A DNA stretch of 64,000 bases, taken from assembly GCF_025567085.1 (NCBI RefSeq), contig NZ_JAOQJN010000009.1:61027-125026 (forward strand). Reading direction: 5' to 3'. A program made the position numbers and the translations under genes. The notes under the pieces were generated by a model. It saw only the letters and a list, made by a program, of their open reading frames with translations, was not told where the DNA came from and ran no database searches. Below are positions 8,722 through 16,771 of the stretch, in pieces. The stretch is from Bovifimicola ammoniilytica (GTDB lineage Bacteria; Bacillota; Clostridia; Lachnospirales; Lachnospiraceae). Position 1 is the stretch's first letter. Each line of letters opens with the position of its first letter.

Positions 8722-9048
8722 ATGGGAGAAAATACGGTGCTTTGTGGAGCAAACTCATATGAGCAGAAATATTATTTTAATTCTGATTTTGATAAATTGC
8801 CGGATAGTATTAAAGATGAACTGAAGATAATGTGCGTATTATTTACAGAGGACATCGGAGGAATTATTACTCTGGAATTTACAGAGGATGGAACATTAGA
8901 ATTCAAAGTAATGTGTGATGATTATGATGTTACTTTTGATGATATAGGCTGTGGTTTAAAGATTAAACAGTTGCAGACAGAGAAAAGAGATTTGTTAGAA
9001 TCACTAGAGACATTCTACAAGATATTCGTGTTAGGCGAATGTGAATAA
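8722..9048 (+). CDS. DUF6145-like cytosolic protein
   Basis: This is a 108-residue acidic soluble protein (MGENTVLCGANSYEQKYYFN...). I recognise the N-terminal VLCGANSYEQKYYFN and the LCVLFTEDxGGIxTLEF-like segment as DUF6145, found next to coaX and dus in related clostridia. ATG at 8722 is preferred over GTG 8704 because GGAAGG precedes it. coaX follows 20 bases after its stop, implying one transcript. Function is unknown. Confidence 0.75.
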   Translation: MGENTVLCGANSYEQKYYFNSDFDKLPDSIKDELKIMCVLFTEDIGGIITLEFTEDGTLEFKVMCDDYDVTFDDIGCGLKIKQLQTEKRDLLESLETFYKIFVLGECE

Positions 9049-9068
9049 TCATGAAATGGAGAAATAAG

Positions 9069-9845
9069 ATGCTATTAGTTGTAGACATAGGAAATACAAA
9101 CATAACACTGGGAGTATTTGAAAATGAAGATATAACAGCAACATTCAGAATAACTACAAAGATACAGAGAACCTCAGATGAATTCGGAATATTAATCACA
9201 AATCTTCTGAACAGTAGAAAGATTGAAACTAGCAGAATTAAAGATGTAATTATATCATCAGTTGTTCCGGATGTAATGCATTCATTTGAAAATACAGTGG
9301 TTAAATATCTTAACAAAAAGCCAATTATTGTAGGCCCGGGCATAAAGACAGGAATTAAACTTGTAACCGGAAATGCACCGGAGATAGGTGCAGACAGAAT
9401 CGTAGATGCAGTAGGCGGATATGAATTGTATGGCGGACCTGTTATCGTTATAGATTTCGGAACAGCAACAACATACGATTATATAACCGAAGATGGTGCA
9501 TTTGCAGCAGGTATTACATCACCGGGAATTAAGATATGTGCAAAGGCATTGTGGGAAGATACAGCAAAATTACCAACAATAGATATCAGAAAACCAGATT
9601 CAATACTTGCTAAAGATACTATTTCAAGTATGCAGGCAGGACTTGTATATGGATACATTGGTCAGACAGAATATATAATCGATAAGATTAAAGAAGAAAC
9701 AGATAACGATAGAATCAAAGTAGTAGCGACAGGTGGACTTGGTAAAATCATTGCAGATTCAACCGATAAAATTGATATTTATGACAGTAACCTTACACTT
9801 AAGGGTCTTCGCCTCATTTATAACAGAGTCAAGGGTATTTCATAG
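9069..9845 (+). CDS. coaX: Type III pantothenate kinase
   Basis: This 258-residue enzyme phosphorylates pantothenate, the first step of coenzyme A synthesis. It has the ASKHA-fold phosphate motif VVDIGNTNITLGVF at the N-terminus, PxIVGPGIKTG, the GADRIVDAVGGYELYG pantothenate-site motif and IDFGTATTYD for nucleotide binding. ATG 9069 is chosen over 9051 because GGAGAA lies just upstream and CoaX proteins begin MLLVVDIGNTN. The dus gene follows after 11 bases, suggesting an operon. Confidence 0.93.
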   Translation: MLLVVDIGNTNITLGVFENEDITATFRITTKIQRTSDEFGILITNLLNSRKIETSRIKDVIISSVVPDVMHSFENTVVKYLNKKPIIVGPGIKTGIKLVTGNAPEIGADRIVDAVGGYELYGGPVIVIDFGTATTYDYITEDGAFAAGITSPGIKICAKALWEDTAKLPTIDIRKPDSILAKDTISSMQAGLVYGYIGQTEYIIDKIKEETDNDRIKVVATGGLGKIIADSTDKIDIYDSNLTLKGLRLIYNRVKGIS

Positions 9846-9856
9846 GTAATTTACAG

Positions 9857-10813
9857 ATGAAGATAGGAAATGTTGAAATTAAAAACAATATAGCACTTGC
9901 TCCTATGGCGGGTGTAACAGATTTACCGTATAGAATACTTTGTAAAGAGATGGGCTGCGGACTTCTGTATACGGAAATGGTCAGTGCAAAAGCTATTTTA
10001 TATAAGAATAAAAACACTGAGCCTTTGTTAGAAACCAATGAATCAGAGAATCCGATAGCAGTACAATTATTTGGTTCAGATCCAGAGATAATGGGCAATA
10101 TGGCAAGAAAACTCTGTGAAGAGAGGACATTTGACATAATAGATATAAATATGGGATGTCCCGTTCCTAAGATTGTTAATAATCATGAGGGCAGTGCGCT
10201 TATGAAGAATCCAAAGTTGGTCGAAGAAATACTTACAAACATTGTATCGAAAGTAGACAGACCTGTAACCATCAAGATTCGAAAAGGCTTTGATGAGCAG
10301 AATGTAAATGCGGTGGAGATTGCAAAAGTAGCGGAAAGTTGTGGAGTGTCTGCAATAGCTGTTCATGGAAGAACCAGAGAACAGTATTATTCAGGAAATG
10401 CAGACTATAAAGTCATAGCTGATGTAAAGCGAAATGTAAGTATTCCTGTAATCGGAAATGGTGATATAAGAGGCATAGAAGATGCGAAGAGAATCTATGA
10501 GGAAACAGGCTGTGATGGAATAATGATTGGAAGAGCCGCAAGAGGTAATCCATGGATATTCAGAGATATAGCCGATTATTTTGAAAAAGGCGTAATCAAT
10601 GAACCACCTGACAGACAGGAAGTCAAGAAGATGATTTTGAGACATGCAGGACTTCTTATTAAATATAAAGGCGAATATACGGGAATTCGTGAAATGCGAA
10701 AACATGTAGCATGGTATACAACCGGTATGCCACATTCATCTAATATAAGAAATATGGTAAACCAGACAGAAAGTTATGATGAATTAGCAGAGCTGATTGA
10801 AAAATTTATTTAG
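9857..10813 (+). CDS. dus: tRNA-dihydrouridine synthase (DusB-like)
   Basis: This 318-residue FMN enzyme reduces uridine to dihydrouridine in tRNA. It is a TIM barrel with LAPMAGVTDLPYRILCKEMGCGLLYTEM, the catalytic-loop Cys in DINMGCPVPKIVNNHEGSAL, KIRKGF, VHGRTREQYYSG and the FMN phosphate loop DGIMIGRAARGNPWIF. A helical tRNA-binding domain forms the last 70 residues. The gene is 11 bases after coaX. A 240-base gap with a strong promoter follows. Confidence 0.92.
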   Translation: MKIGNVEIKNNIALAPMAGVTDLPYRILCKEMGCGLLYTEMVSAKAILYKNKNTEPLLETNESENPIAVQLFGSDPEIMGNMARKLCEERTFDIIDINMGCPVPKIVNNHEGSALMKNPKLVEEILTNIVSKVDRPVTIKIRKGFDEQNVNAVEIAKVAESCGVSAIAVHGRTREQYYSGNADYKVIADVKRNVSIPVIGNGDIRGIEDAKRIYEETGCDGIMIGRAARGNPWIFRDIADYFEKGVINEPPDRQEVKKMILRHAGLLIKYKGEYTGIREMRKHVAWYTTGMPHSSNIRNMVNQTESYDELAELIEKFI

Positions 10814-10982
10814 ATATGGCAGATAGTTTATAAATATAATTGTAAATGTGTTAACAAAACTAATGTAATATGTAAACTTAGTAAATTAACTAAAATATAT
10901 GACATATCAATATATTTATATGATATGTAAAAGCAGTAATTAAAGTAGAAATATGTTGTAAATATAATACAAGGACACGACC

Positions 10983-11011
10983 TTGACATTGGCAAATGTT
11001 TAGGATATAAT
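10983..11011 (+). promoter_or_regulatory. Consensus sigma-A promoter of greA-lysS
   Basis: TTGACA (10983-10988) and TATAAT (11006-11011) are separated by 17 bases, a perfect consensus. An ACATATCA/TGATATGT dyad lies about 55-80 bases upstream (10903-10930) and might be an operator. Confidence 0.85.
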
Positions 11012-11053
11012 CCTTGTTTAGTATATGAAATTGTTCAGGAAGGGCGCGGAAAA

Positions 11054-11542
11054 ATGTCAGATAAAAAAAATATATTAACTTATTCAGGATTAAAAAAATT
11101 AGAAAGTGAACTTGAGAATTTAAAAGTTGTCAGAAGAAAAGAAATTGCTGACAAGATTAAAGAAGCAAGAGAACAGGGTGACTTATCAGAAAATGCAGAA
11201 TATGATGCTGCTAAAGAAGAGCAGGGACATATCGAGAAGAGAATCGAAGAAATCGAGAAGATTCTTAAGAATGCTGAAGTTGTAGACGAAGACGAAATAG
11301 ACTTAGAGAAAATCAACGTAGGCTGTAAAGTTAAATTATTCGATATAGAATATGATGAAGAATTAGAATTTAACCTTGTAGGTTCAACAGAAGCAGACAG
11401 TCTTAATAATAAGATTTCTAATGAATCACCATTAGGTAAGGCTTTAATTGGCTGCAAAGTCGGAGAAATAGTAGATGTTGAAACACAGGCAGGAATTTCA
11501 CAGTACGAGATTCTTGATATCCAGAGAAATATAGAAGAATAG
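11054..11542 (+). CDS. greA: Transcription elongation factor GreA
   Basis: This 162-residue factor enters the RNA polymerase secondary channel and stimulates cleavage of backtracked transcripts. The N-terminal coiled coil (residues about 1-78) carries the tip motif REQGDLSENAEYDAAKEEQ with the acidic pair that positions magnesium. The C-terminal FKBP-like domain ends with SPLGKALIGCKVGEIVDVET. It lies downstream of the consensus promoter and 33 bases before lysS. Confidence 0.95.
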   Translation: MSDKKNILTYSGLKKLESELENLKVVRRKEIADKIKEAREQGDLSENAEYDAAKEEQGHIEKRIEEIEKILKNAEVVDEDEIDLEKINVGCKVKLFDIEYDEELEFNLVGSTEADSLNNKISNESPLGKALIGCKVGEIVDVETQAGISQYEILDIQRNIEE

Positions 11543-11575
11543 TAGAAATGAGATGAGATAGAAGGAGTGGAAGTT

Positions 11576-13183
11576 GTGGCACAACAAAAGAATAACACAC
11601 AAGAACAGGACATCAACCAGTTATTAAAAGTCAGAAGAGAGAAATTAGCGGATTTACAGGCAAATGGTAAGAACCCATTTGAGATAACAAAATATGACGT
11701 AACATGTCATACCTTAGATGCTAAGGCAGAATACGAAGCTCATGAAACAGAGATTTTAGCCGGAAGAGAGAAAGTAAATATTGATGGTCTTGACGAGCAG
11801 CAGGCAAGAGATGCAATCAATCAGGATTACAACGAGAGAAGAGCTATTATGGATGCAGCTCCTATTAATGTCTCAATAGCCGGACGTATGATGTTCAAAC
11901 GTGTAATGGGTAAAGCATCATTTTGTAATATTCAGGACCTTAAAGGTAATATTCAGGTATACGTTGCCAGAGATTCTGTTGGTGAAGATAAATATGCAGA
12001 TTTTAAGAAATCAGATATCGGTGATATCTTTGGTGTAGAGGGTTTCTTATTCAGAACTAAGACAGGCGAAATATCAATTCACGCATCAAATATTACAATG
12101 TTATCAAAGAGTCTTCAGATTCTTCCAGAGAAATATCATGGAATGACTAATACAGACTTAAGATATAGACAGAGATATACAGACTTAATTATGAATCCAG
12201 AGGTAAAGGAGACATTTATTAAGCGTTCGAAAATCATTAAAGAAATCCGTAATTTCTTAGATACAAGAGACTTTATGGAGGTTGAGACACCTATGCTTGT
12301 GTCGAATGCAGGTGGTGCAGCAGCCAGACCTTTCGAGACACATTATAATGCATTAGACGAAGATGTAAAACTTCGTATATCTCTTGAATTATATTTAAAG
12401 AGACTTATTGTCGGTGGCTTAGAAAGAGTATACGAAATCGGCAGAGTATTCCGTAACGAGGGTGTAGATACAAGACATAACCCTGAATTTACACTTATGG
12501 AATTATATCAGGCATATACAGATTACAACGGAATGATGGAACTTACAGAGAGTATGTTCCGTTATCTTGCAGAAAAAGTCTGCGGAACAACAAAGATAAC
12601 ATATAACGGAATTGAAATCGACCTTGGCAAGCCATTTGAACGTCTTACAATGAATGATGCCATTAAGAAATATACAGGAATTGATTTCGATACAGTTAAG
12701 ACAGATGAAGAAGCTAAGAAGATTGCTGATGAAAATCATATCGAATATGAAGAACGCCATACGAAAGGTGATATCATCAATTTATTCTTCGAGGAATTCT
12801 GTGAAAAGAACTTAATTCAGCCAACATTTATTATGGATCATCCAATCGCAATTTCACCACTTACTAAGATGAAACCTGACGATCCAGAGAAAGTTGAGCG
12901 TTTCGAATTATTTATCAACACATGGGAAATGTGTAACGCATATTCAGAATTAAATGATCCTATTGACCAGAGAGAGAGATTCAAACTTCAGGATGCTGCC
13001 GCAGATGCCGGTGATGAAGAAGCTAACCACACAGATGAGGACTTCTTAAATGCTCTTGAAATCGGTATGCCTCCAACAGGTGGTATTGGATACGGAATAG
13101 ACAGACTTGTGATGTTATTAACAGATTCACCAGCGATTAGAGATGTGTTATTGTTCCCGACAATGAAGAGCTTGGATAAATAA
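11576..13183 (+). CDS. lysS: Lysyl-tRNA synthetase, class II
   Basis: This 535-residue enzyme charges tRNA-Lys. It has an N-terminal helical extension, an OB-fold anticodon-binding domain (about residues 80-180) and a class II catalytic core. Motif 1 is near TRDFMEVETPML, motif 2 is VYEIGRVFRNEGVDTRHNPEFT, and motif 3 is GGIGYGIDRLVMLLTDSPAIRDV. GTG at 11576 is chosen because AAGGAG (11562-11567) is correctly spaced to it. greA-lysS gene order is common in clostridia. The ICE appears to begin in the gap after this gene. Confidence 0.95.
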   Translation: MAQQKNNTQEQDINQLLKVRREKLADLQANGKNPFEITKYDVTCHTLDAKAEYEAHETEILAGREKVNIDGLDEQQARDAINQDYNERRAIMDAAPINVSIAGRMMFKRVMGKASFCNIQDLKGNIQVYVARDSVGEDKYADFKKSDIGDIFGVEGFLFRTKTGEISIHASNITMLSKSLQILPEKYHGMTNTDLRYRQRYTDLIMNPEVKETFIKRSKIIKEIRNFLDTRDFMEVETPMLVSNAGGAAARPFETHYNALDEDVKLRISLELYLKRLIVGGLERVYEIGRVFRNEGVDTRHNPEFTLMELYQAYTDYNGMMELTESMFRYLAEKVCGTTKITYNGIEIDLGKPFERLTMNDAIKKYTGIDFDTVKTDEEAKKIADENHIEYEERHTKGDIINLFFEEFCEKNLIQPTFIMDHPIAISPLTKMKPDDPEKVERFELFINTWEMCNAYSELNDPIDQRERFKLQDAAADAGDEEANHTDEDFLNALEIGMPPTGGIGYGIDRLVMLLTDSPAIRDVLLFPTMKSLDK

Positions 13184-13246
13184 ACCTAGTGTTTATGCGG
13201 GGTTGAGGCATTTGAGTACGTCAAAGGACGCATTAAAAGACGCATT

Positions 13247-13274
13247 TTGACATAGTCATTTACATCAGTATGAA
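13247..13274 (+). promoter_or_regulatory. Candidate promoter in the lysS-ICE gap
   Basis: TTGACA (13247-13252), 16 bases, then TATGAA (13269-13274). The 240-base gap also contains two GACGCATT direct repeats (near 13227 and 13239) and two GAGTAC repeats (13214 and 13277 area). These could be recombinase arm sites if the ICE junction is here. No gene is seen in this gap. Confidence 0.45.
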
Positions 13275-13323
13275 AGAGTACACAATCTGAAAAGAAAAAG
13301 ATTCAATCAAATATGAACTACTA

Positions 13324-13366
13324 AGAGGACATTTTCTAAAGAAATTTAGAAGATGTCCTCTTTTTT
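13324..13366 (+). terminator. Strong intrinsic terminator between lysS and the first ICE gene
   Basis: AGAGGACAT (13324-13332) pairs with ATGTCCTCT (13353-13361). An inner stem TTCTAAA/TTTAGAA (13334-13351) closes a short loop, and six or more T follow. It ends lysS or attenuates the transcript from the candidate promoter at 13247. Confidence 0.88.
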
Positions 13367-13422
13367 GCGTTATGGAGAAAATACGTCATTTGTTATGAAG
13401 TCAAAGTGAAAGGAGCACAGCA

Positions 13423-13644
13423 ATGAATGAATCAAAGAAGAAAGATAGATATGAGGATGCAAAAAAGTTTGTAAGATATTCAGATGGTGCAAAAATGTAC
13501 AGTATGGGAATGACAAAATTTCAAGAAGTGGCTAAGGATGCCAAGGCTTGTTATAAAATTGGTCAGCTTGTACTTGTTAATACAGAAATATTGGATAAGT
13601 ATCTTGAAACTTTTCATATTACAGATTCTGAGTTTTATAAGTAG
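13423..13644 (+). CDS. DUF6462-family small protein, copy 1
   Basis: This 73-residue protein has the pattern KKFVRYSDGAKMYSMGMTKFQEVAKDAKACYKIGQLVLVNTEILDKYLETF. It looks like a small winged-helix or excisionase-like DNA-binding fold and matches DUF6462 proteins near the ends of Lachnospiraceae ICEs. AAAGGAG at about 13410 sets the start. It is the first gene of a three-gene set sharing this domain. A role in element excision or control is inferred from location, not shown. Confidence 0.75.
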   Translation: MNESKKKDRYEDAKKFVRYSDGAKMYSMGMTKFQEVAKDAKACYKIGQLVLVNTEILDKYLETFHITDSEFYK

Positions 13645-13652
13645 GTGATGTT

Positions 13653-14111
13653 ATGGTAAATACATTGAGTGGTTCAGTTTGTGCCTATAGAAAAGAAACT
13701 GTAAAACCAAGATTTATTCGTATTGATGAGGTAATGGCTTTATTAGATGTAACACAAGATGAGGCAATGGATATAGCGTTGGCTGCTGGAGCAAGATATC
13801 AGCTTGCAAAGATTATATTAGTACATAAGGAAAGGTTGATGAAATTTATGAAACATTCTGCAAGAGTTCCTAGTTCAAATAAAATTGTGGAAAAGAAGTT
13901 TGTGAGAATCGGAGAGGGTTCAATGACTTACAGCATAGGACATCATAGATTTATCGAAATGGCTAGAGCAGCTGGAGCTGTATATAAGATAGGCGAAGCA
14001 AAAGGAAATACTATTCTGATTAATCTGGAGGTGTTTGATGAATATATGGAGCAATTCAGAGAATCGCCAACAGAAATGAAACATCCATTGCCAAATGTGA
14101 AAGGAGACTGA
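13653..14111 (+). CDS. DUF6462-family protein with two domains, copy 2
   Basis: This 152-residue protein holds two tandem versions of the preceding domain. The first (about residues 18-65) is divergent (KPRFIRIDEVMALLDVTQDEAMDIALAAGARYQLAKIILVHKERLMKF). The second (about 82-140) is closer to consensus (KKFVRIGEGSMTYSIGHHRFIEMARAAGAVYKIG...LINLEVFDEYMEQF). It starts 8 bases after copy 1 stops. It probably arose by duplication and fusion. DNA binding is expected but untested. Confidence 0.7.
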   Translation: MVNTLSGSVCAYRKETVKPRFIRIDEVMALLDVTQDEAMDIALAAGARYQLAKIILVHKERLMKFMKHSARVPSSNKIVEKKFVRIGEGSMTYSIGHHRFIEMARAAGAVYKIGEAKGNTILINLEVFDEYMEQFRESPTEMKHPLPNVKGD

Positions 14112-14114
14112 TGA

Positions 14115-14399
14115 ATGAGTTACTCATATAAGTGCTATTCAGATACAAAGGATTTTATGAAAAAATTTGTCAATGCAGAGGAAGGAGCGATTATTTATGG
14201 GATAAGTAAATCGAGAATCATAGTAATTGCGAGAGAGGCAGGAGCAGTCTATAAAGTCGGTAATTCAGCATTAATCAATACGGAATTATTTGAAAAATAT
14301 CTTGAACTATTCAGAGAGCCGGCAAGAGAACTGCCTAAGCATACATGGAACAAATTAAAGGAAATGACAAATACACCAAAAACTGGTGAAAATTCGTAA
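14115..14399 (+). CDS. DUF6462-family protein, copy 3
   Basis: This 94-residue protein has one DUF6462-like domain (KKFVNAEEGAIIYGISKSRIIVIAREAGAVYKVGNSALINTELFEKYLELF) and a Pro/Thr-rich C-terminal tail. AAGGAG lies at 14101-14105. An ATG at 14111 overlaps the previous stop, but it is out of frame. A CACCA/TGGTG hairpin lies in its last codons and a perfect ACACCAGTGGTGT dyad follows the stop. It closes a run of four homologous domains in three genes. Confidence 0.7.
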   Translation: MSYSYKCYSDTKDFMKKFVNAEEGAIIYGISKSRIIVIAREAGAVYKVGNSALINTELFEKYLELFREPARELPKHTWNKLKEMTNTPKTGENS

Positions 14400-14449
14400 G
14401 AATACACCAGTGGTGTCACTTCCGTAAAATTAAAGTGCATTGTAGAATA

Positions 14450-14895
14450 TCAATTGTCCAAGAGAGATTGGACATAACAATTGAATAATCAGTTACAGAT
14501 TTGCAAAGTAGTTTGCACTACAGAATTTCTGTAGGTAGTAAAATTACGGGGCATGTACCTGGAGGATGAAAGTCACAGCTATCATATTAGTAGTCTGATG
14601 GATCGAAAGATGAAGGGCGAGAAGCTGGATGGAAATCTGGTAAAAGGAATCGGCATGTTGCGTAAGGATAATTAACCACAGAGGGCGAGAAGTTCGTCCT
14701 TATCCTCAAAAGGCTAAAAGAGGAGATAGTGCTTCTGATAATTCAGAAGGGCGTCGTGAAACACATTTTGTGGCTCGTCTGTAACTCCCGGAGGTGAGAA
14801 CACCTCTTTGTACACGGGGCGATATAGGAGTCTAGAAGACTGGCGTGTACCTACATGCTTAGCGTTAAGCATAGCCATGTAGACTATATCACTTC
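14450..14895 (+). ncRNA. Large structured RNA candidate (about 450 bases), family not identified
   Basis: The gene-free stretch between copy 3 and the next coding sequence is packed with short stems. They include TGTCCAA/TTGGACA near 14456-14475, TGCAAA/TTTGCA (14502-14517), CTACAG/CTGTAG (14518-14534), AAGGATAA/TTATCCT with an inner GGGCGA/TCGTCC (near 14665-14705), CTTCTGA/TCAGAAG (near 14731-14748), GAGGTG/CACCTC (near 14791-14806), GTCT/AGAC (14830-14840), TGCTTA/TAAGCA (14856-14871), CTACATG/CATGTAG (14851-14882) and GATATAG/CTATATC (14821-14890). GTACAC (14810-14815) can pair with GTGTAC (14845-14850) across the last stem, a possible pseudoknot. No group II domain V is seen. It resembles large ornate phage/ICE RNAs in style, but I cannot assign a family. 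Confidence 0.6.
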
Positions 14896-14945
14896 CAAAT
14901 TCAAATTCTGTCTATATGGCAACTAATTTGAAGGAGGATAAAGTG

Positions 14946-15095
14946 GTGATAGGATTTAGCATAGCATTAATAATTATTGTTCTTATCGTATTGTATTCGT
15001 TAGCTAGGACGGCAGGAGAGTCGGACAGGACAATGGAACAGATAAGAGAGCAATCACTCCTTGGAAGGGAGGAGAGCTCTGGTGGGAACAGTTGA
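14946..15095 (+). CDS. Small single-pass membrane protein (49 residues)
   Basis: GTG at 14946 follows AAGGAGGA (14931-14938) at good spacing and opens a 49-residue frame. Residues 2-20 are one hydrophobic helix (GFSIALIIIVLIVLYSLA). A polar tail with TAGESDRTMEQIREQSLLGREE follows. An alternative GTG lies at 14943. Its stop overlaps the next gene by 14 bases, which supports translation coupling. Function is unknown. Confidence 0.55.
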   Translation: MIGFSIALIIIVLIVLYSLARTAGESDRTMEQIREQSLLGREESSGGNS

Positions 15096-15336
15096 AAAAA
15101 GAGATAAGCATAAGAAACGCAGGTTTGTATCTCCAGAAGAAAAGCTTGAAAGAGAATTAAAAGATTGTATGCATTGTAGATTCTTCTGGGGACATAACAA
15201 CAGATGTGCCAATGGAACATGTTGTAAACCATCTAAGAAAAAAGAACAGAAACTTCCGACGGAATGTGTCGGATGTCCATATTATCAAGGGAATGGTTAT
15301 TGTTTTCCTTGTATGCGAAAGCTGATAGGAAAGTAG
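15082..15336 (+). CDS. Small Cys-rich, probably zinc-binding protein
   Basis: An 84-residue basic protein starts at GTG 15082, behind GGGAGGAG (15067-15074). It has two cysteine clusters, CMHCRFFWGHNNRCANGTCC and CVGCPYYQGNGYCFPC, with pairs spaced as in zinc ribbons. The N-terminal 25 residues are Lys/Arg-rich. It overlaps the preceding small membrane protein gene and precedes the ParM-like gene. No family is recognised. Metal binding is inferred from Cys spacing. Confidence 0.65.
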   Translation: MGTVEKRDKHKKRRFVSPEEKLERELKDCMHCRFFWGHNNRCANGTCCKPSKKKEQKLPTECVGCPYYQGNGYCFPCMRKLIGK

Positions 15337-16308
15337 GTGGTTAAGATGTTCAAGTGGCTGTTTAAGAAGAAAGGATGTGCAAAACACATGAATAACAAGT
15401 TAGAAGTAATCGGCATTGATCATGGATGGTCAATGATGAAAACAATCTCTCAGGTATTTGTCACAGGTGTTAAGGAGATTACAACAACTCCGGCACTTTT
15501 CGGCGATGTACTTGAGTATGAAGGAAAGTTCTATAAGGTTGGAACTGTGAGGCAGGAAGTAAAGGATACAAAGGTCGAAGATGACAGTTTTTATCTTCTC
15601 ACTCTTGCAGCAGTTGCTAAGGAACTTAAAAGAAGAGGTCTTGTAGAGGCAAAGGTATTTCTTGCTGTAGGACTTCCACTTACAAGATTTGGAGCAGAGA
15701 AGAATGATTTTATCAAGTACCTGACAAAGAATAAGCGTGTAAGCTTCAAATATGAGAATGAGTCATATCATATTGAAATTGATGATGTGGCAGTATTTCC
15801 TCAGTGCTATGCAGCAGTAGTGGACAAGATTCCTGCTATGGCAAAGAAAACACTGATAGTAGATATTGGAAGCTGGACAATCGACATTATGCCGGTAATC
15901 AACAAGTCACCGGATGAATCAAAGTGTGTGACGATACCAAAAGGTCTTATTACCTGTATGCGTTCTATCAATGAACAGTGTGTAAGACAACTTAACGGAG
16001 AGGTAGACGAGTCAGAGATACAGAACATCATGCGATATGGCAGGTCAGATATTGATGATGAATACTTTGCCATTATCAAGGCAGAGATAGAGGATTTTGT
16101 TGATAAGGTATATAACTCAATCCGTGAGTTTGGGTATAACTTAAAGACTACACCGATTGTATTTGTCGGTGGCGGGGCAGTTGTGATGAAGAATTTTGGT
16201 AGCCATGATGCAAAGAACATTTCCTATAACCTTGATGTAAAGGCAAATGCAAGAGGATATGAGCAGCTTGCCACGATGGGGCTTAAAAGCACTAAGCGAT
16301 TATCATAA
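15337..16308 (+). CDS. ParM/StbA-like actin-family ATPase
   Basis: This 323-residue protein has an actin/ASKHA fold: phosphate-1 loop VIGIDHGWSMMKT, connect region FLAVGLPLTRFG, phosphate-2 loop LIVDIGSWTIDIM and adenosine loop PIVFVGGGAVVMK near the C-terminus. Plasmid ParM filaments push sister copies apart through ParR bound to a centromere. The next gene is a good ParR candidate. Possible starts are GTG 15337, ATG 15346 or ATG 15388; the last would begin just before the first motif. An ICE-borne segregation system suggests stabilisation of the excised circular form. Confidence 0.85.
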   Translation: MVKMFKWLFKKKGCAKHMNNKLEVIGIDHGWSMMKTISQVFVTGVKEITTTPALFGDVLEYEGKFYKVGTVRQEVKDTKVEDDSFYLLTLAAVAKELKRRGLVEAKVFLAVGLPLTRFGAEKNDFIKYLTKNKRVSFKYENESYHIEIDDVAVFPQCYAAVVDKIPAMAKKTLIVDIGSWTIDIMPVINKSPDESKCVTIPKGLITCMRSINEQCVRQLNGEVDESEIQNIMRYGRSDIDDEYFAIIKAEIEDFVDKVYNSIREFGYNLKTTPIVFVGGGAVVMKNFGSHDAKNISYNLDVKANARGYEQLATMGLKSTKRLS

Positions 16309-16319
16309 GGAGGCAGATG

Positions 16320-16766
16320 ATGGGAAGAAGACTTGAATATGAAGTAAAAACTTCTGTCCGCCTCAACATGAGCAATCCTCAGCATGTGAAAATCAATGAT
16401 GTGATTCAGAACCTTGATCCGAAGATTTTCAAATCTAAGAACCAGTTCATTATAGATGCGATTCAGTTCTACATTGATAATTATGGAAAAGAAACTTTTG
16501 TTATCAAGAAGAAGGAAAAAGAGAGGGCTGAATATATCCGCTCAGAAGATATTGATGACATTAAGGAAGAAGTCATTGAAGCAGCAACCAATGAGGCTAG
16601 GAAAGAGGTCATAAGGCTGTTAGGCGGAGTGATATCCGGGATGAATGTTGGTCAGCCGGTAATAATGCAGGCAGCCAATAGTGAAGCACAAGAACCTACA
16701 GAAGATGTTATGGACGATGCAGATGTTGCAGGACTTGCAATGGGATGGATGTCGAAAGGAGACTGA
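16320..16766 (+). CDS. ParR-like ribbon-helix-helix protein, partner of ParM
   Basis: This 148-residue protein has an N-terminal strand and two helices (KTSVRLNMSNPQHVKINDVIQNLDPKIFKSKNQFIIDAIQFYIDNYG) typical of ribbon-helix-helix DNA-binding proteins. A charged helix and an acidic C-terminal tail (EAQEPTEDVMDDADVAGLAMGWM) follow. In ParR proteins such a tail contacts ParM. ATG 16320 is chosen over 16317 because of its spacing from AGGAGG. It starts 11 bases after the ParM-like gene. No iteron centromere is obvious nearby. Confidence 0.7.
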   Translation: MGRRLEYEVKTSVRLNMSNPQHVKINDVIQNLDPKIFKSKNQFIIDAIQFYIDNYGKETFVIKKKEKERAEYIRSEDIDDIKEEVIEAATNEARKEVIRLLGGVISGMNVGQPVIMQAANSEAQEPTEDVMDDADVAGLAMGWMSKGD

Positions 16767-16771
16767 TTATT

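Noticed and set aside
14540..14895. A decayed group II intron as the source of the structured region
   Set aside because: A GATGAAAGTC phrase is intron-like, but there is no domain V, no RT fragment, and the stem layout differs from the intron at 32.1 kb. It is left as an unassigned RNA.
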